Below the pieces are notes generated by a model that was not told where the DNA came from, made no database searches, and saw only the letters and a program-made list of their open reading frames with translations. From Coniferiporia sulphurascens (Eukaryota > Basidiomycota > Agaricomycetes > Hymenochaetales > Hymenochaetaceae), in assembly GCA_002794785.1 (NCBI GenBank), contig NBBA01000016.1:310001-374000 (forward strand): a stretch of 64,000 nucleotides of DNA, given 5' to 3'. Positions 47,053 through 57,860 of this stretch are shown here, in pieces. Position 1 is the stretch's first letter. The number at the start of each line of letters is the position of its first letter. The position numbers were made by a program, and so were the translations under genes.

Positions 47053-49396
47053 TTAACTGGCAGATTCAATGGCCTGGCGAATGACTGATTCGATGTTACT
47101 GGAGCGCGGGGTGATCTTACATTTGAATGGCTTAGGGTGTCTTCAGACGATCAGTCTCAGTATTGAAAAGAATCTAGTGCGCTGCAAAAAGTACACAATA
47201 CGTACCTTGTAAATACTGGTGTATACTCCACTTTTGGCGTAATCGGGACGCCATTCTCATCCAATGCCTTTGAGATGCTAAAGGCTGACAGTATGGAAGA
47301 GACAGCGATGAAGAGCTACGTACAAATTAAGCTCATGCAGATCGGAGCTACTTAGTAACACTTACCGCATTCTCTGCGACATGTCTGCCCGGACAGGTCC
47401 TAGTCGCAGAGTTCGCCGGTTCATAAGTATCCGTCTTCGACTTTGATAACGTGCGCAATGATACTTACCGTCGGCCAATGCCAAATACTATTTTGCTAAC
47501 GTCCATAGGAAGTTCCTTCCCTTCGGAAGGTATCCAGCGATCGGGAATGAACTTATCAGGATCCGAGTAAATTTTGGAATCCCTCGTCATGGCCCTACGA
47601 GGTCATTCGAAAAAGTTTTTACGTTTTATAAAGTGTATGTTATCAACCTACCAAAGGTTCGAGAGCACGGTAGTACCCGCAGGAATGAAGTATCCTTTAT
47701 AAACATCATCCTCCGTAGCACAGTGGGCTATGCCTGCACCGGTTGGATTTGAATGGACATCCTTTAGGGACTTCTTAAAGCGCACATACCCCATGGAGTT
47801 ACAATCTGCCATCTGAAGCACCTTCAGTCAGTCTAGCTCACTCACGCAACGAAATTACTTACCTCAAAGCTTCTTTGCAAATTGCTCCTATAAACGGTAA
47901 ATTCGAACGATCTTCGAACGTCGGGAGGTTGCCCTTGCCGACGACTGCGTCGAGCTCATCTTGGGCACGTTTTTGATACTCTGGATAGAGTGTCATCGCC
48001 AGGACGAATGTGTGCATTGCAGATACAGTCTTTAAACAAGATACCCCATGAGTTCAATATTTTAGCCGATACATAAGGGTAAACAAAACACCGTGTCGGC
48101 ACCAGCTACACGCGACCATGTCAGAATGTAGTGTCTGAATCTCTGACTACCTTAATTCTTACTCACCTGCATATGCAACACCGGTGCACTTCATAATCAA
48201 ATCTTCCTCCTCAAGTTCCCCGGACTCGTTCGTTTTAGCATCTATGAGCTTGCTAATCATTGACGGCACAGCAGATCCATCGCTCTGAAGAGGATTAGGC
48301 ATGATCTACTTGATCAGGGCTTCAACATACAAGTAATTTCTTTGCTTCAAAGTATGGTTCTTTATGCATGGCCATTGAAATCTTCAAGCCTTCCTTGGCG
48401 ATGCTTTGAAACCCAGCGCCAGGAAACCAGGAGGGAAGATGCCGTACTGGAAAGAATGTGCGGTGAATACGACCTTAGTTCAAACCTCTGTACAGAATCC
48501 TTACACCAAGGGACTGCGTTTACGAGGAAAAACCCTTCCGCTTCTGAAAAGTACTCTACACCCTTATTAGAAAGTTCAACGTAGCGATCGTCGTTTCCAG
48601 CAACTGAAAATTTATAAGTTTATATTCGGTACGTGATATTGGACGCAAAAGGACATGCTTTGAAACCCATAAGTGAGCATCATGATCGATTCGCCAGCAC
48701 AGCTATAATGGCATCGGGAGTCAAACTAAGATCCCATACGTACAATGCCACCTACTGCTTTATCAGTGCGGAATAATCCTCCGGAGTTTTCGAGAGACCT
48801 AAGAGCATCTTGCGTGTAGACTTGGTCTGTAGCTCAAAATAATTGATTGTGGCCGACTTCTGTAAGAAGCGATGCAAATGCTGCCTCGCCTTCCTGAGCT
48901 CGTCGTTATAAGGCATCACAGGCGGAAACCACTCTGAGAATTTTTCACTAAAGACCAAATCAAGAAAGAACAATTAAACGAAAATTTGACGGCAAGGATG
49001 ATGAACGTACAGTTCGAGCATGGTATTGTCTGGCCTCGATGAGTAGTTGTGACCACGCTTTTCGAAGAGATCGACAGTAGCTTGGTACGTATTCAAAAAG
49101 AGATAAGGTGTGCCGAAGTTCTTGATGAATACCAATCCCCCTTTCCAGAGAAACCGAATATTAGTTATCACTCTACAACAGGGTCACCCTGCCCTACCAT
49201 ACTTCTCTCCCCACTCTTTCGCTGTCACCCACTCTTCGGCAGGGGGCATGTCGAACACATTCCCAATGATAGGTAATCCCTTTGGTCCCGGAGGATAAGG
49301 TAGAGCGTGAGCGCGACGTTTACGCCATGAGAGCCAAGACTTGAGACAGGCAAGAGCGCAGGCTGCGGCAAGAGCATCAAGCAGATAGAAAAGCAT
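47053..49396 (-). CDS. cytochrome P450, array copy F (one GC-AG intron)
   Basis: Intact 513-residue paralog, [19 protein letters not shown] start, [13 protein letters not shown]. Motifs: I-helix [35 protein letters not shown] (Thr before the heme Cys where the others have Ile), C-terminus VIRQAIESAS, TAA stop. Intron 4 starts GCATGT after CAAA, while all six paralogs have GTGTGT or GTATGT there; it is either a working GC-AG intron or a splice mutation. The 3' half, introns included, is almost the same as in G. In exon 14 it reads YTPVFTR where the others have YTPxFxR with Asn or Tyr. Confidence 0.9.
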
Positions 49397-49434
49397 GCCT
49401 CATAAGCTGCTGGGGGTGTGGGGTAATCGACGAT

Positions 49435-49442
49435 CCTTTATA
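49435..49442 (-). promoter_or_regulatory. TATA box of P450 F
   Basis: TATAAAGG followed by ATCGTCGATTAC on the minus strand, about 40 bp before the ATG. Confidence 0.6.
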
Positions 49443-50348
49443 CCGTGAGCCCTTAAAGCTTCATGGAGCGTCAAGGGAAGGGAGAATATCTCCGTAGTTC
49501 ATGGAGTTAGATGCACGCAACGTGAACATGTCTTTGTCCGATCTTACTGCGAAAGATTCCATTCAACGGCGAGGAAGTGATGTATCTTGAACACGAGAAC
49601 ATAGTTATTTGAGTACAAGCCAGATACATGCGGACAGGCACTTCTTTCTTGCACACCTAGCCTTCTTGTTATCTACGGGGAGGATATGGACGGAGGTTCG
49701 AGAGGGGCGCTACGAAGAGCCAAGTACTGGGTGGAGGGATGACACTTCGAAGCTATGATTGAACTGTAAGTATGGGAGGCCGCCTCCCACATGCAGACTT
49801 TTGTTGGAACGATAGAACCCCCTAGTTCTTCTAGTAAAAGCGGATTGGCTTGGGGTACCTCATGCTCTCTGTGGAAACGTAATGGAGGTACGTATACCGG
49901 CGTCCCACGGTACTAAATATTTCAAAGAGCTGCCTTTTGTAGGGTGGAATGGACGGGGTCAATGGCTCCCGATAGACAAAAAAAGCAGCAGGTCAGATAT
50001 TCAGATAATTCAGATAATGCGTGTGTCGCCTACTTTTGTTTGTGGCAAGATTGTGGTATGTGGCGTACAATCCAGCTGGTACTGGGATTGGACCGACGGA
50101 TGGGGTTACTCGCTCGCACCCTTCGAACTTGGGCGGCCAGAGTAACCATCCCACGCGCTCAATACGAAATTTTTCCCGACGGTCTATGCAAATGAAAGCG
50201 AATTTCATAATCGAGAAGTACGTATGTCCCATAAATGCGATTGGAAGGGTGTTAATCGAGACCCACATACATGGCGCATCAAAGAGTTGGTCTAGATTCC
50301 ACGGATGTCCAATCGAAAGGTGTAAGATAAGATCTTGATATAATCAAG
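49443..50348. other. upstream region of P450 F
   Basis: No gene. The conserved block lies at about 49715-49800 (AAGTACTGGGTGGAGGGATG then CACTTCGAAGCTATGATTGA), shared almost exactly with G (about 55757-55830). The small frames at 49882-50338 overlap each other on both strands and are not recognised. Confidence 0.5.
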
Positions 50349-50667
50349 TACAGTCAAACTTCCCATATGGTATAGCGCTCGGTGGAAGGGTCAGACCATG
50401 CATTATAAGGGGTTATGCAGCAGAGAAGGCCATCTTTATTACATAATTGAAGAAAAGGCTGATAAAAATGGGACAAATATTTAAGTATGGTAGAAATAAC
50501 CCTATTCTATTGAATACTTAGACAAAATTGAGGAAATTCAACTGAATATTCTATTTGAACCAGGTGGAAGTGCTTGTAAATGATCCACATCAGGAACATG
50601 TGTAAGCAAAATGCAATTAGCTGGCGGTTAATTGACCCTGGATAATGCATATCTATTAAATAAATAT

Positions 50668-51227
50668 TGTTAAGCTCAATGGTTATGTGGTGATTGACGT
50701 CGGGGCTTCCTGATCATCAGAACTGATGGTACGGCAATGGGGCTTCCTAGATGTCGTAAGTCGAAGGGGATCATCGGCAATGCTTCCTGATCGACGATGT
50801 GGACGCGGTAGGCTTCTGAGAGTGAGTCAGGTTACGACGAAGTGACTTGATGGCACAACGGCGCACAGTAGACTGGTGGTGGCAGATAATGGGCTTGTAT
50901 GAACAAAGAGCACAAGCTTAGGGCTTGTGCTACTGAAGTTACATGCTTATATGCTACTCTATGTGTTTGTTACTGTAGCGACTTGGTTAGGTATGTTTAC
51001 CAGACTGCGGAAGGTCGTGGAAACTCAAGGAAGGCCTTGGTAATACAAGTACAGTGATCGGTAAGCAAAGCACGTCATGATGGTGCAACAAGGCGTCATC
51101 ATGGCGTCTTATGGTGCAAGGTGAATAAGGATGAGTAAGGTAGAGAAATGGGGGAGTTGCGCTGACTGATGATGACGAAAGGGAAGTGAGTCAGCGCAGT
51201 AAGGGAAAGTAAAGGAAAATTGTAACA
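50668..51227. repeat. solo LTR of the 560-bp family, nested
   Basis: TGTTAAGCTC...ATTGTAACA, 560 bp, target duplication AATAT (50663-50667, 51228-51232), inserted 14 bp into the outer LTR. Confidence 0.92.
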
Positions 51228-51299
51228 AATATAACAAACAATATAAATAGCAAGTGGTCATATGAACAACCACCTTACTAAACCAACAATAACGCAAAG

Positions 51300-51554
51300 T
51301 CTTAAAATCTACGCACGTTGTGGTAGACGATGAGGTGCAGTGGTGAGACTCAGGCAAGGTGGGTTATCAGCGTAAATCGATGTATTTCTAGGGCGAGACC
51401 AGCTCCCCTTATATACACGTTCCGTGGGCTAGTACTACTATAACTAACTAGCTCCTATCGTATGGCGTTATCGTTGCGTTATCGTTCACTTAGTAAGGTT
51501 GTTGGTCTTATGACCACGTACTTTATTTATATCGTTCGTTATATTTATTTAATA
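51300..51554. repeat. solo LTR of the 254-bp copia family, nested in opposite orientation
   Basis: TCTTAAAATC...TATTTAATA, 255 bp, target duplication CAAAG (51295-51299, 51555-51559). A copia LTR thus sits head-to-head inside an older LTR of the same family. Confidence 0.9.
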
Positions 51555-51963
51555 CAAAGATAACGCCATATGATATAGGAGCTAGATAATTATAGTAATA
51601 CTAGCCCACGGAATGTGTATATAAGGAGAGCTGGTCTCGCCCAAGAAATACATCAGTTTACGCTGATAACTCACCTTCGCCTCTACTTCACCACTGCACC
51701 TCATCATCTACCACAACGTGTGTAGATTTTAAGAATATCCCTATGTAAATACCCCATTTTGGCTATGCATTATGCATTTGGAATTTTATGCATTATCTTA
51801 TAGGGATTTCCTATCTACCAACTTGGTGGAAGCCTGAGCCCATGCATTAAAGGAGGTTATACATTAGGAAAGATATACCATACGGGAAGTTCGACTGTAG
51901 TACGTTCATTCGACGAAAACCCGAGATTTTATTTGCGGTTGTGTTAGCGTCGTTGATGGTTTA

Positions 51964-52251
51964 TGTTGGAATATACGGCGATCTTTATTCCTTTCTAGTA
52001 TATGTTTTCTATCAGCTCCCTTCGCGCAAAGACTGATTATATAATTACCTGATAACTGTACAGTTTCTCTTGCATATAGTCGATAGCGTAGCGTTCGAGG
52101 CACCTCAGTACTTTGTCAACGTACTGAGGTGAGTAGTGTATTAGAGTCACGATGAGTCATTTACATTGCTAACTATTGTACTAGCGTGCATAGGTAGATA
52201 CTCATCGAATGAGTACTTTGTCAACGTACTGAGTGCGCATAGATTCTTACA
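51964..52251. repeat. solo LTR of a 288-290 bp family with double hairpin
   Basis: TGTTGGAATATACGG...AGATTCTTACA with GTTTA duplicated on both sides (51959-51963, 52252-52256). Reverse-complement relative of 56784-57073. Hairpin 1: CACCTCAGTAC (52101-52111) with GTACTGAGGTG (52121-52131). Hairpin 2: AGTAC (52212-52216) with GTACT (52226-52230). Confidence 0.9.
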
Positions 52252-52256
52252 GTTTA

Positions 52257-53113
52257 GGATGGAGAAAATATTACTGCCCCTGGGCCAGACCTGTCGGGAA
52301 AAGGCGGCAAAACTCTGGTTGCACGTGACGTATTGTATCATAGACTCCAGGACCGCTTAAACTTATGGCTCACATATGTCATACAATTGGCGGAGGCACT
52401 TCTAGTATATACTTTACACTCAGACATGCATGTTTAGCTTTACTCACGCGCATATACTCACCTCACGCTCGATACACCGAGCACTGGGCTATTCAGTTTG
52501 CATTCAATTTGACTAATCTATTGTCTGGCATATGTTGGAGTTATATGACATAACAGCCGAATGCGGAGTTTAGTAAGCGCATCCCTGTTTGGGATTGCGC
52601 ATATAGTCCAATGTAAAATTTCATGCACCTCAGTCCCATTCTTTTATTTGTGGACTGGGGTGAGCATCTTATGGTCTCTTCATATGTTTTATATCTGATT
52701 AGGAGTAGCATTATTTCTTACAGGTAGGTTTGAATATAAAGAGTCCCATTCTTTTATTTGTGGATCGAGCATTATTTCTTACAGCATATACTTAGGTACT
52801 TTACTTCGTCATGCCTCACGCTCACACGTTCGATACTCTTGTTGGAATCTGGCAAGCTCCGGTTCAATCCAGGATAAATGCTATATTCTGTAGATTGTTT
52901 TCTTATTGTAGTATTAGCTTCATTCTCCGCTGTGCGCGAATAGTTTCCTATACGCGCATACAGCCACCTCACGCTCGATACACCTCACGCTGAGCATATG
53001 TTTAGTTCAATAACTCTGAGAATACATTTATTAAGTTCAATAGTGTGGCAGTTCACGTTGAAATAACGTCACAACCCTCATCCGTTGAGACATATTGCTC
53101 TTGAAGCTGAGCT
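52257..53113. repeat. F-G spacer with degraded double-hairpin LTR
   Basis: No gene. At 52626-52766 lies a copy of the double-hairpin repeat: CACCTCAGTCC pairing with GGACTGGGGTG (one G-T), then AGTCC with a decayed partner (GGATC). GCATTATTTCTTACAG is directly repeated around it. The rest carries no recognisable feature until the 3' flank of G. Confidence 0.5.
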
Positions 53114-55454
53114 TTAGCCAACAGACTCAATGGCCTGGCGAATAACAGACTCGATGTTACTGGAGCGCGGGGTGATTTTACATTTGAATGGCTTAGGGTG
53201 TCTTCAGACGATCAATCTCAGTAATGAAATAAACCTAGTGCGCCGCAAAAAGTACACTACGTACCTGTTGAAGTTCGGTGTATACTCCACTTTTGGCGTA
53301 ATCGGCAAGCCATTTTCATCCAATGCCTTTGAGATGCTGAAGGCTGACAGTATGGAGGCGACAGCGATGAAGAGCTTCGCACGAGTTAAGCCCATGTAGT
53401 CGGGGCTACTTAGTGACACTTACCGCGTTCTCTGCGACATGTCTGCCTGGACAGATCCTAGTCGCAGAGTTCGCCGGTCATAAGTATCCGTCTTCAACTT
53501 TGATGGCGTGCGCAATGATACTTACCGTCGGCCAATGCCAAATACTATTTTGCTAACGTCCATAGGAAGTTCCTTCCCTTCGGAAGGTATCCAGCGGTCT
53601 GGGATGAACTTATCAGGATCCGAGTATATTTTAGGATCTCTCGTCATGGCCCTACGAGGTCATTCAGAGATGGTTTTACGTTTTATGAAGTACATGTTAT
53701 CGACCTACCAAAGGTTCGAGAGCACGGTAGTACCCGCAGGAATGAAGTATCCTTTATAAACATCATCCTCCGTAGCACAGTGGGCTACGCCTGCACCGGT
53801 TGGATTTGAATAGACATCCTTTAGGGACTTCTTGAAGCACACATACCCCATGCAGCTACAATCTGCCATCTGAAGCACCTTCAGTCAGTCTAGCTCACTC
53901 ACGCAACGAAATTACTTACCTCAAAGCTTCTTTGCAAATTGCTCCTATAAACGGTAAATTCGAACGATCTTCGAACGTCGGGAGGCTGCCTTTGCCGACG
54001 ACTGCGTCGAGCTCATCTTGGGCACGTTTTTGATACTCTGGGTAGAGTGTCATCGCCAGGACGAATGTGTGCATTGCAGATACAGTCTTTAAACAAGATA
54101 CCCCATGAGTTCAATACTTTAGCCAGTACACGAGGGTAAACAAAATACCGTATCGGCACCAGCTACGCGCGATCATATCAGAATGCGACGTTTGCATCTC
54201 CGACTATTTGTGTGCTTGCTCACCTCCATAAGCAACTCCAGTGCACTTCATAATCAGATCCTCCTCCTCGAGTTCCCCGGCCTCATTCGTTTTAGCGTCT
54301 ATGAGCTTACTAGTCATTGACGGCATGGCAGACCCATCGCTCTGAAGAAACATTAGTCACAGTCCACTTGACTGGGGTACAAACATACGAGCAATTGCTT
54401 TGCCACGAAGTATGGGTCTTTGTACATGGCCATTGAGGCTTTCAAGCCCTCTTCGGTGATTCTCTTGAACCTAGCACCAGGAAACCAGGGTGGGAGGTGT
54501 CGTACTTGAAATGATAAAGAGTAAATCACGAAGCGGGGCCAAATTAATGGACTGAACCCTCACACCAAGGGACTGCGTTTACGAGGAAAAAACCTTCCGC
54601 TTGCGTAAAGTATTCCATGCCCTTCTCTGAAATTTCAATGTAACGATCGTCACTCTCGGCAACTGACACGATGTAAGCTCAAATCCGCAACGCAAAATCA
54701 AACTAATAAGAACACACTTTGAAATCCATAAGTGAGCATCATAATCGATTCTCCAGCACAACTACGCGGTGTTGTGAGCCAAGATTAGTATTTAAATGAA
54801 GCGTAACACGCACTGTTTTATCACAGCAGAGTAATCCTCTGGACATTTCAATAAACTTAAGAGCATCTTGCGTGTAGACTTGGTCTGTAGCTCGAAATAA
54901 TTGATTGCAGCCGACTTCTGTAAGAAGCGATGCAAATGCTGCCTCGCCTTCCTGAGCTCGTCGTTGTAAGGCATCACAGGCGGAAACCACTCTGAGAATT
55001 TCTCGCTGAAGATCAAATTAAGAGAAAAAACTTGAAGGAAAATCTGATGACAAGGATGATGCGCGTACAGTTCGAGCATAGTATTGTCTGGCCTTGATGA
55101 GTAATTGTGACCACGCTTTTCGAACAGGTCAACGGTAGCTTGGTACGTATTCAAAAAGAGGTAAGGTGTGCCGAAGTTCTTAATGAAAACCAATCCTCCT
55201 TTTCAGGGAATCCGAAGATCAGTTATCGCTCTACAACAGGGTCACCCTGCCCTACCATACTTCTCTCCCCACTGTTTTGCTGTCACCCACTCTTCGGCTG
55301 GGGGCATGTCGAACACATTCCCAATGATAGGTAATCCCTTTGGTCCCGGAGGATAAGGTAGAGCGTGAGCGCGACGTTTACTCCAGGAGAGCCAAGACTT
55401 GAGACAGGCGAGGGCACAGGCTGCGGCAAGAGCATCAAGCAGATAGAAAAGCAT
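53114..55454 (-). CDS. cytochrome P450, array copy G
   Basis: Intact 15-exon paralog; ATG 55454 ([19 protein letters not shown]), PYPPGPKG, with Ser instead of Arg in the stop-transfer (WLSWSKRRAH). Motifs: I-helix [36 protein letters not shown]-terminus VIRQAIESVG, TAA stop. It differs from F in exons 4-7 (for example RHLPPWFPGARFKRITEEG), where it leans toward B/E, yet exons 9-12 and their introns are nearly identical to F. That mosaic suggests gene conversion or a recent partial duplication. Function as for the array. Confidence 0.92.
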
Positions 55455-55493
55455 GTCTGAATGAGCTGCTGGGGGTGCGGTGTGATTGACGAT

Positions 55494-55501
55494 TCTTTAT
55501 A
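55494..55501 (-). promoter_or_regulatory. TATA box of P450 G
   Basis: TATAAAGA followed by ATCGTCAATCAC on the minus strand, about 40 bp before the ATG. Confidence 0.6.
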
Positions 55502-56783
55502 TCGTGAGCCCTCACGGATTCATGGAGCATCAAGAGAAGGGAGCATATCTCCATAGTTTATAGATGCACGCAACTTAAACATGTCTTTGTCCGATCTCAC
55601 TGCTCACTGCGAAGGATTCCATTCAACGGCAAGGAAGTGATGTATCTTGAACACAAGAACATAGTTGTTTGAGCGGACAGACACTTCTTTCTTGCACACC
55701 TAACCTTCTTGTTATCGGCGTAGTGAATATGGGGGGGGGAAGTTCGGGAGGGGTACTACGGAGAGCCAAGTACTGGGTGGAGGAAAGACACTTCGAAGCT
55801 ATGATTGAACTGTAAGTATGGGAGGCCGCCTCCCACATGCGGACTTTATTGGAACGATAGAACCCCCTGGTTCTTCTCGCAGGAGCGGATTGGCTCGGGG
55901 TTCCTCGTCCCCCCTGTGGAAACGTGATGTAGGTGAGTATGCCGGAGGGAGTGGCCACTGGCACGTTACCCAAATATCAGCAAGCTGTCTTCTGTAGGGT
56001 AAAACGGACGGGATCAATGGCTCCCGATAGAAATAAAAGCGGCAGGTCGGATATTAAGATTATGCACGTGTCACGTACTTTTAGTTATGGAAAGATTGTG
56101 ATATGTGGCGTACAATCCAGTTGGTTCTCGAATTCAAGTTGGACCGACTGATGGGGCTACTCGCTCGCTGGCATGGAATCGGCCACCCTCCGAACTTGGG
56201 TAGCCTAGGTAAGTACCCAGCACGCTAGATACAAGGTCTTTCTTAATGGTCTATGTGAATGAGAACGAATTTCAAAGGCGGGAACCAGAGACATGTAAGG
56301 GTAGACTCGGAGGAAGTCCAAACGCAGTCGCTTGTGACAACGTGTGATGGATCACGAGGCAGGGACTTTGTGGTCAGAGTCCGCCTTATATAGTAACGAT
56401 CGACATTCTTCATTTGGGAATGGGAATTGAAGGTTTTCGGACTTCATTTTCCCCAACTATTGCTCTAACCGCAATTCAACGAGGCCACGAATCAAAATCT
56501 TTTCCACGTGAATGTTTACATTGTATTTATCTACATATATGTAGAGCTTTTTACGGATAATATGGCCTGTGTGTGGAGTAGTAAGGGTATGAACATGTCC
56601 ACCAGCCAAAGTGTGACATGCAGATTACATAATAATTGATAAGTGGCTGAGTATGAACTTCCTCTACCTTATGCCTTGCAAATGCGATTGGAACAGTGTT
56701 AATCGGGTCCCACGTACATGGTGTATGAAGAAGTCAGTATAGACTCCACGGATGTCCAATCGAAAGGAGTGAAATAGGTTCTT
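55502..56783. other. upstream region of P450 G
   Basis: No gene supported. It contains the conserved upstream block (about 55757-55830) and, at about 56000-56330, sequence homologous to 49940-50160 upstream of F (ATGGCTCCCGATAGA, GTGGCGTACAATCCAG), extending the F/G duplication about 900 bp beyond the promoters. Confidence 0.5.
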
Positions 56784-57073
56784 TGTTAGAATCTATGCGT
56801 GCTCAGTACGTTGACAAAGTACTCGGATTCGATGAGTATCTACCTATGTGTGCTAGTACATTAGTTAGCAATGTAAACTACTCATCACAGATCGAATACA
56901 CTACTCACCTCAGTACATTGACAAAGTACTGAGGTGCCTCAAATGCTATGCTACCGACTATATGCAAGAGAAACTGTACAGTTATCAGGTAATTATATAA
57001 TCAGTCATCGTGTGAAGGGAGCTGATGGAAAACATACACTAGAAAGGAATAAAGATCATCATATAGTTCAACA
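56784..57073 (-). repeat. 3' LTR (290 bp) of a truncated copia element
   Basis: In element sense it begins TGTTGAACTATATGATG and ends GATTCTAACA, directly after a polypurine tract (GAGGGGGAG). Same family as the solo LTR 51964-52251. Hairpin stems CACCTCAGTAC (56906-56916) and GTACTGAGGTG (56926-56936). Confidence 0.9.
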
Positions 57074-57096
57074 CTCCCCCTCAGTGAGTGCAGCGC

Positions 57097-57490
57097 CTAT
57101 GCCATGCCCATTGCAGTAATGCATTTCCCATGTGCATCTGGTCCCAATGGCTTTGTTAAGATGTTGGCCGGATTTTCTTTCCCCGGTATGTGTTCGAGTG
57201 TGACACGCATGCATTTTACCTTGTCTCGCACATGGTGCACCACAATGTCAATGTGTTTCGATCTCGAGTGGTAGACCGGATTCTTCGCCATCACGATTGT
57301 GCTCTGGTTGTCGGACTTGATATCTGCTGGCGCAGCCCTGAACAGCCTCCCAATTTCCCCGAAGAAATTTTGGACCCATAAAGCATGCCGGATGGCGTAG
57401 GAAGCCGCCTGGTACTCGGCCTTGGCAGTCGATAGCATGATGTTGTCCTGCTGTTTTGCCTTCCACGAAACTGCAGCACCTGCATCAGGA
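57097..57490 (-). pseudogene. copia RNase H remnant, 5'-truncated element
   Basis: Open frame from the truncation point to TAG near 57097. It carries the end of a copia RNase H: AAVSWKAKQQ, MLSTAKAEYQAASYAI, IKSDNQSTIVMAKN, SRSKHIDIVVHHVRD, IPGKENPANILTKPL. Everything upstream (gag, protease, integrase, RT) is missing: at about 57490 the sequence passes abruptly into AT-rich repeat. It belongs with the LTR at 56784-57073 and differs from the copia at 39.6 kb. No in-frame TGA here. Confidence 0.88.
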
Positions 57491-57860
57491 AAAACCCAGA
57501 ATGCTATATAGTACTATATAACACTATATAATTCAAATAGGGCCCATAGGTAAAATAGGTTAATCCAGCCCTTCTTATTCCAATATAGTGCTTTATAGTA
57601 CTATATAGTAAGGAGGGCTACTATATAGTACTATATATTGCTATATAGCCCCCTTTCTTGACTATTTTGTACTATTTTCTAACTATTTTAAACTATTTTC
57701 TTGCTATTTTGGCTATTTTCAACTATTTTCTGTCAGTTTTCAACTATTTTCTAGCTATTTATGACTATTTTCCAGCTATGTTTTGGCTATTTCTGACTAT
57801 ATTTGACTATTTTGAACTATTTATGGCTGTCTCTGGCCTACAGAAATCTCACAAATAACC
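57491..57860. repeat. AT-rich simple repeats
   Basis: First CTATATAGTACTATATA units (57510-57650), then about 15 tandem degenerate units of CTATTTT spaced 8-12 bp (57655-57835). The open frame over it is an artefact of the repeat. Confidence 0.85.

Larger units (their letters stand above)
50654..51734. repeat. outer solo LTR of the 254-bp copia family, split by two later insertions
   Basis: Starts TATTAAATAAATAT (50654) and ends GTAGATTTTAAGA (51734), with ATATC duplicated on both sides (50649-50653, 51735-51739). Its pieces are 50654-50667, 51228-51299 and 51555-51734. Orientation is opposite to the intact copia. Confidence 0.85.
50351..51897. mobile_element. TIR element of the pogo-like family, filled with nested LTRs
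   Basis: Ends CAGTCAAACTTCCCATATGG and CCATACGGGAAGTTCGACTG are inverted repeats flanked by TA. Its right arm (GGGATTTCCTATCTACCAAC, AAAGGAGGTTAT) matches the element at 33762-35076. After removing the LTR nest (50654-51739) about 460 bp remain, with no transposase. Confidence 0.75.

Noticed and set aside
52860..52890. Possible tRNA or SINE (CCGGTTCAATCCAGG resembles a B box)
   Set aside because: No A box, acceptor stem or cloverleaf could be found around it; probably chance.
57658..57858. Hydrophobic plus-strand ORF (Phe/Tyr/Leu rich) that looks like a membrane protein
   Set aside because: It is translated from the degenerate CTATTTT tandem repeat and is low-complexity only.
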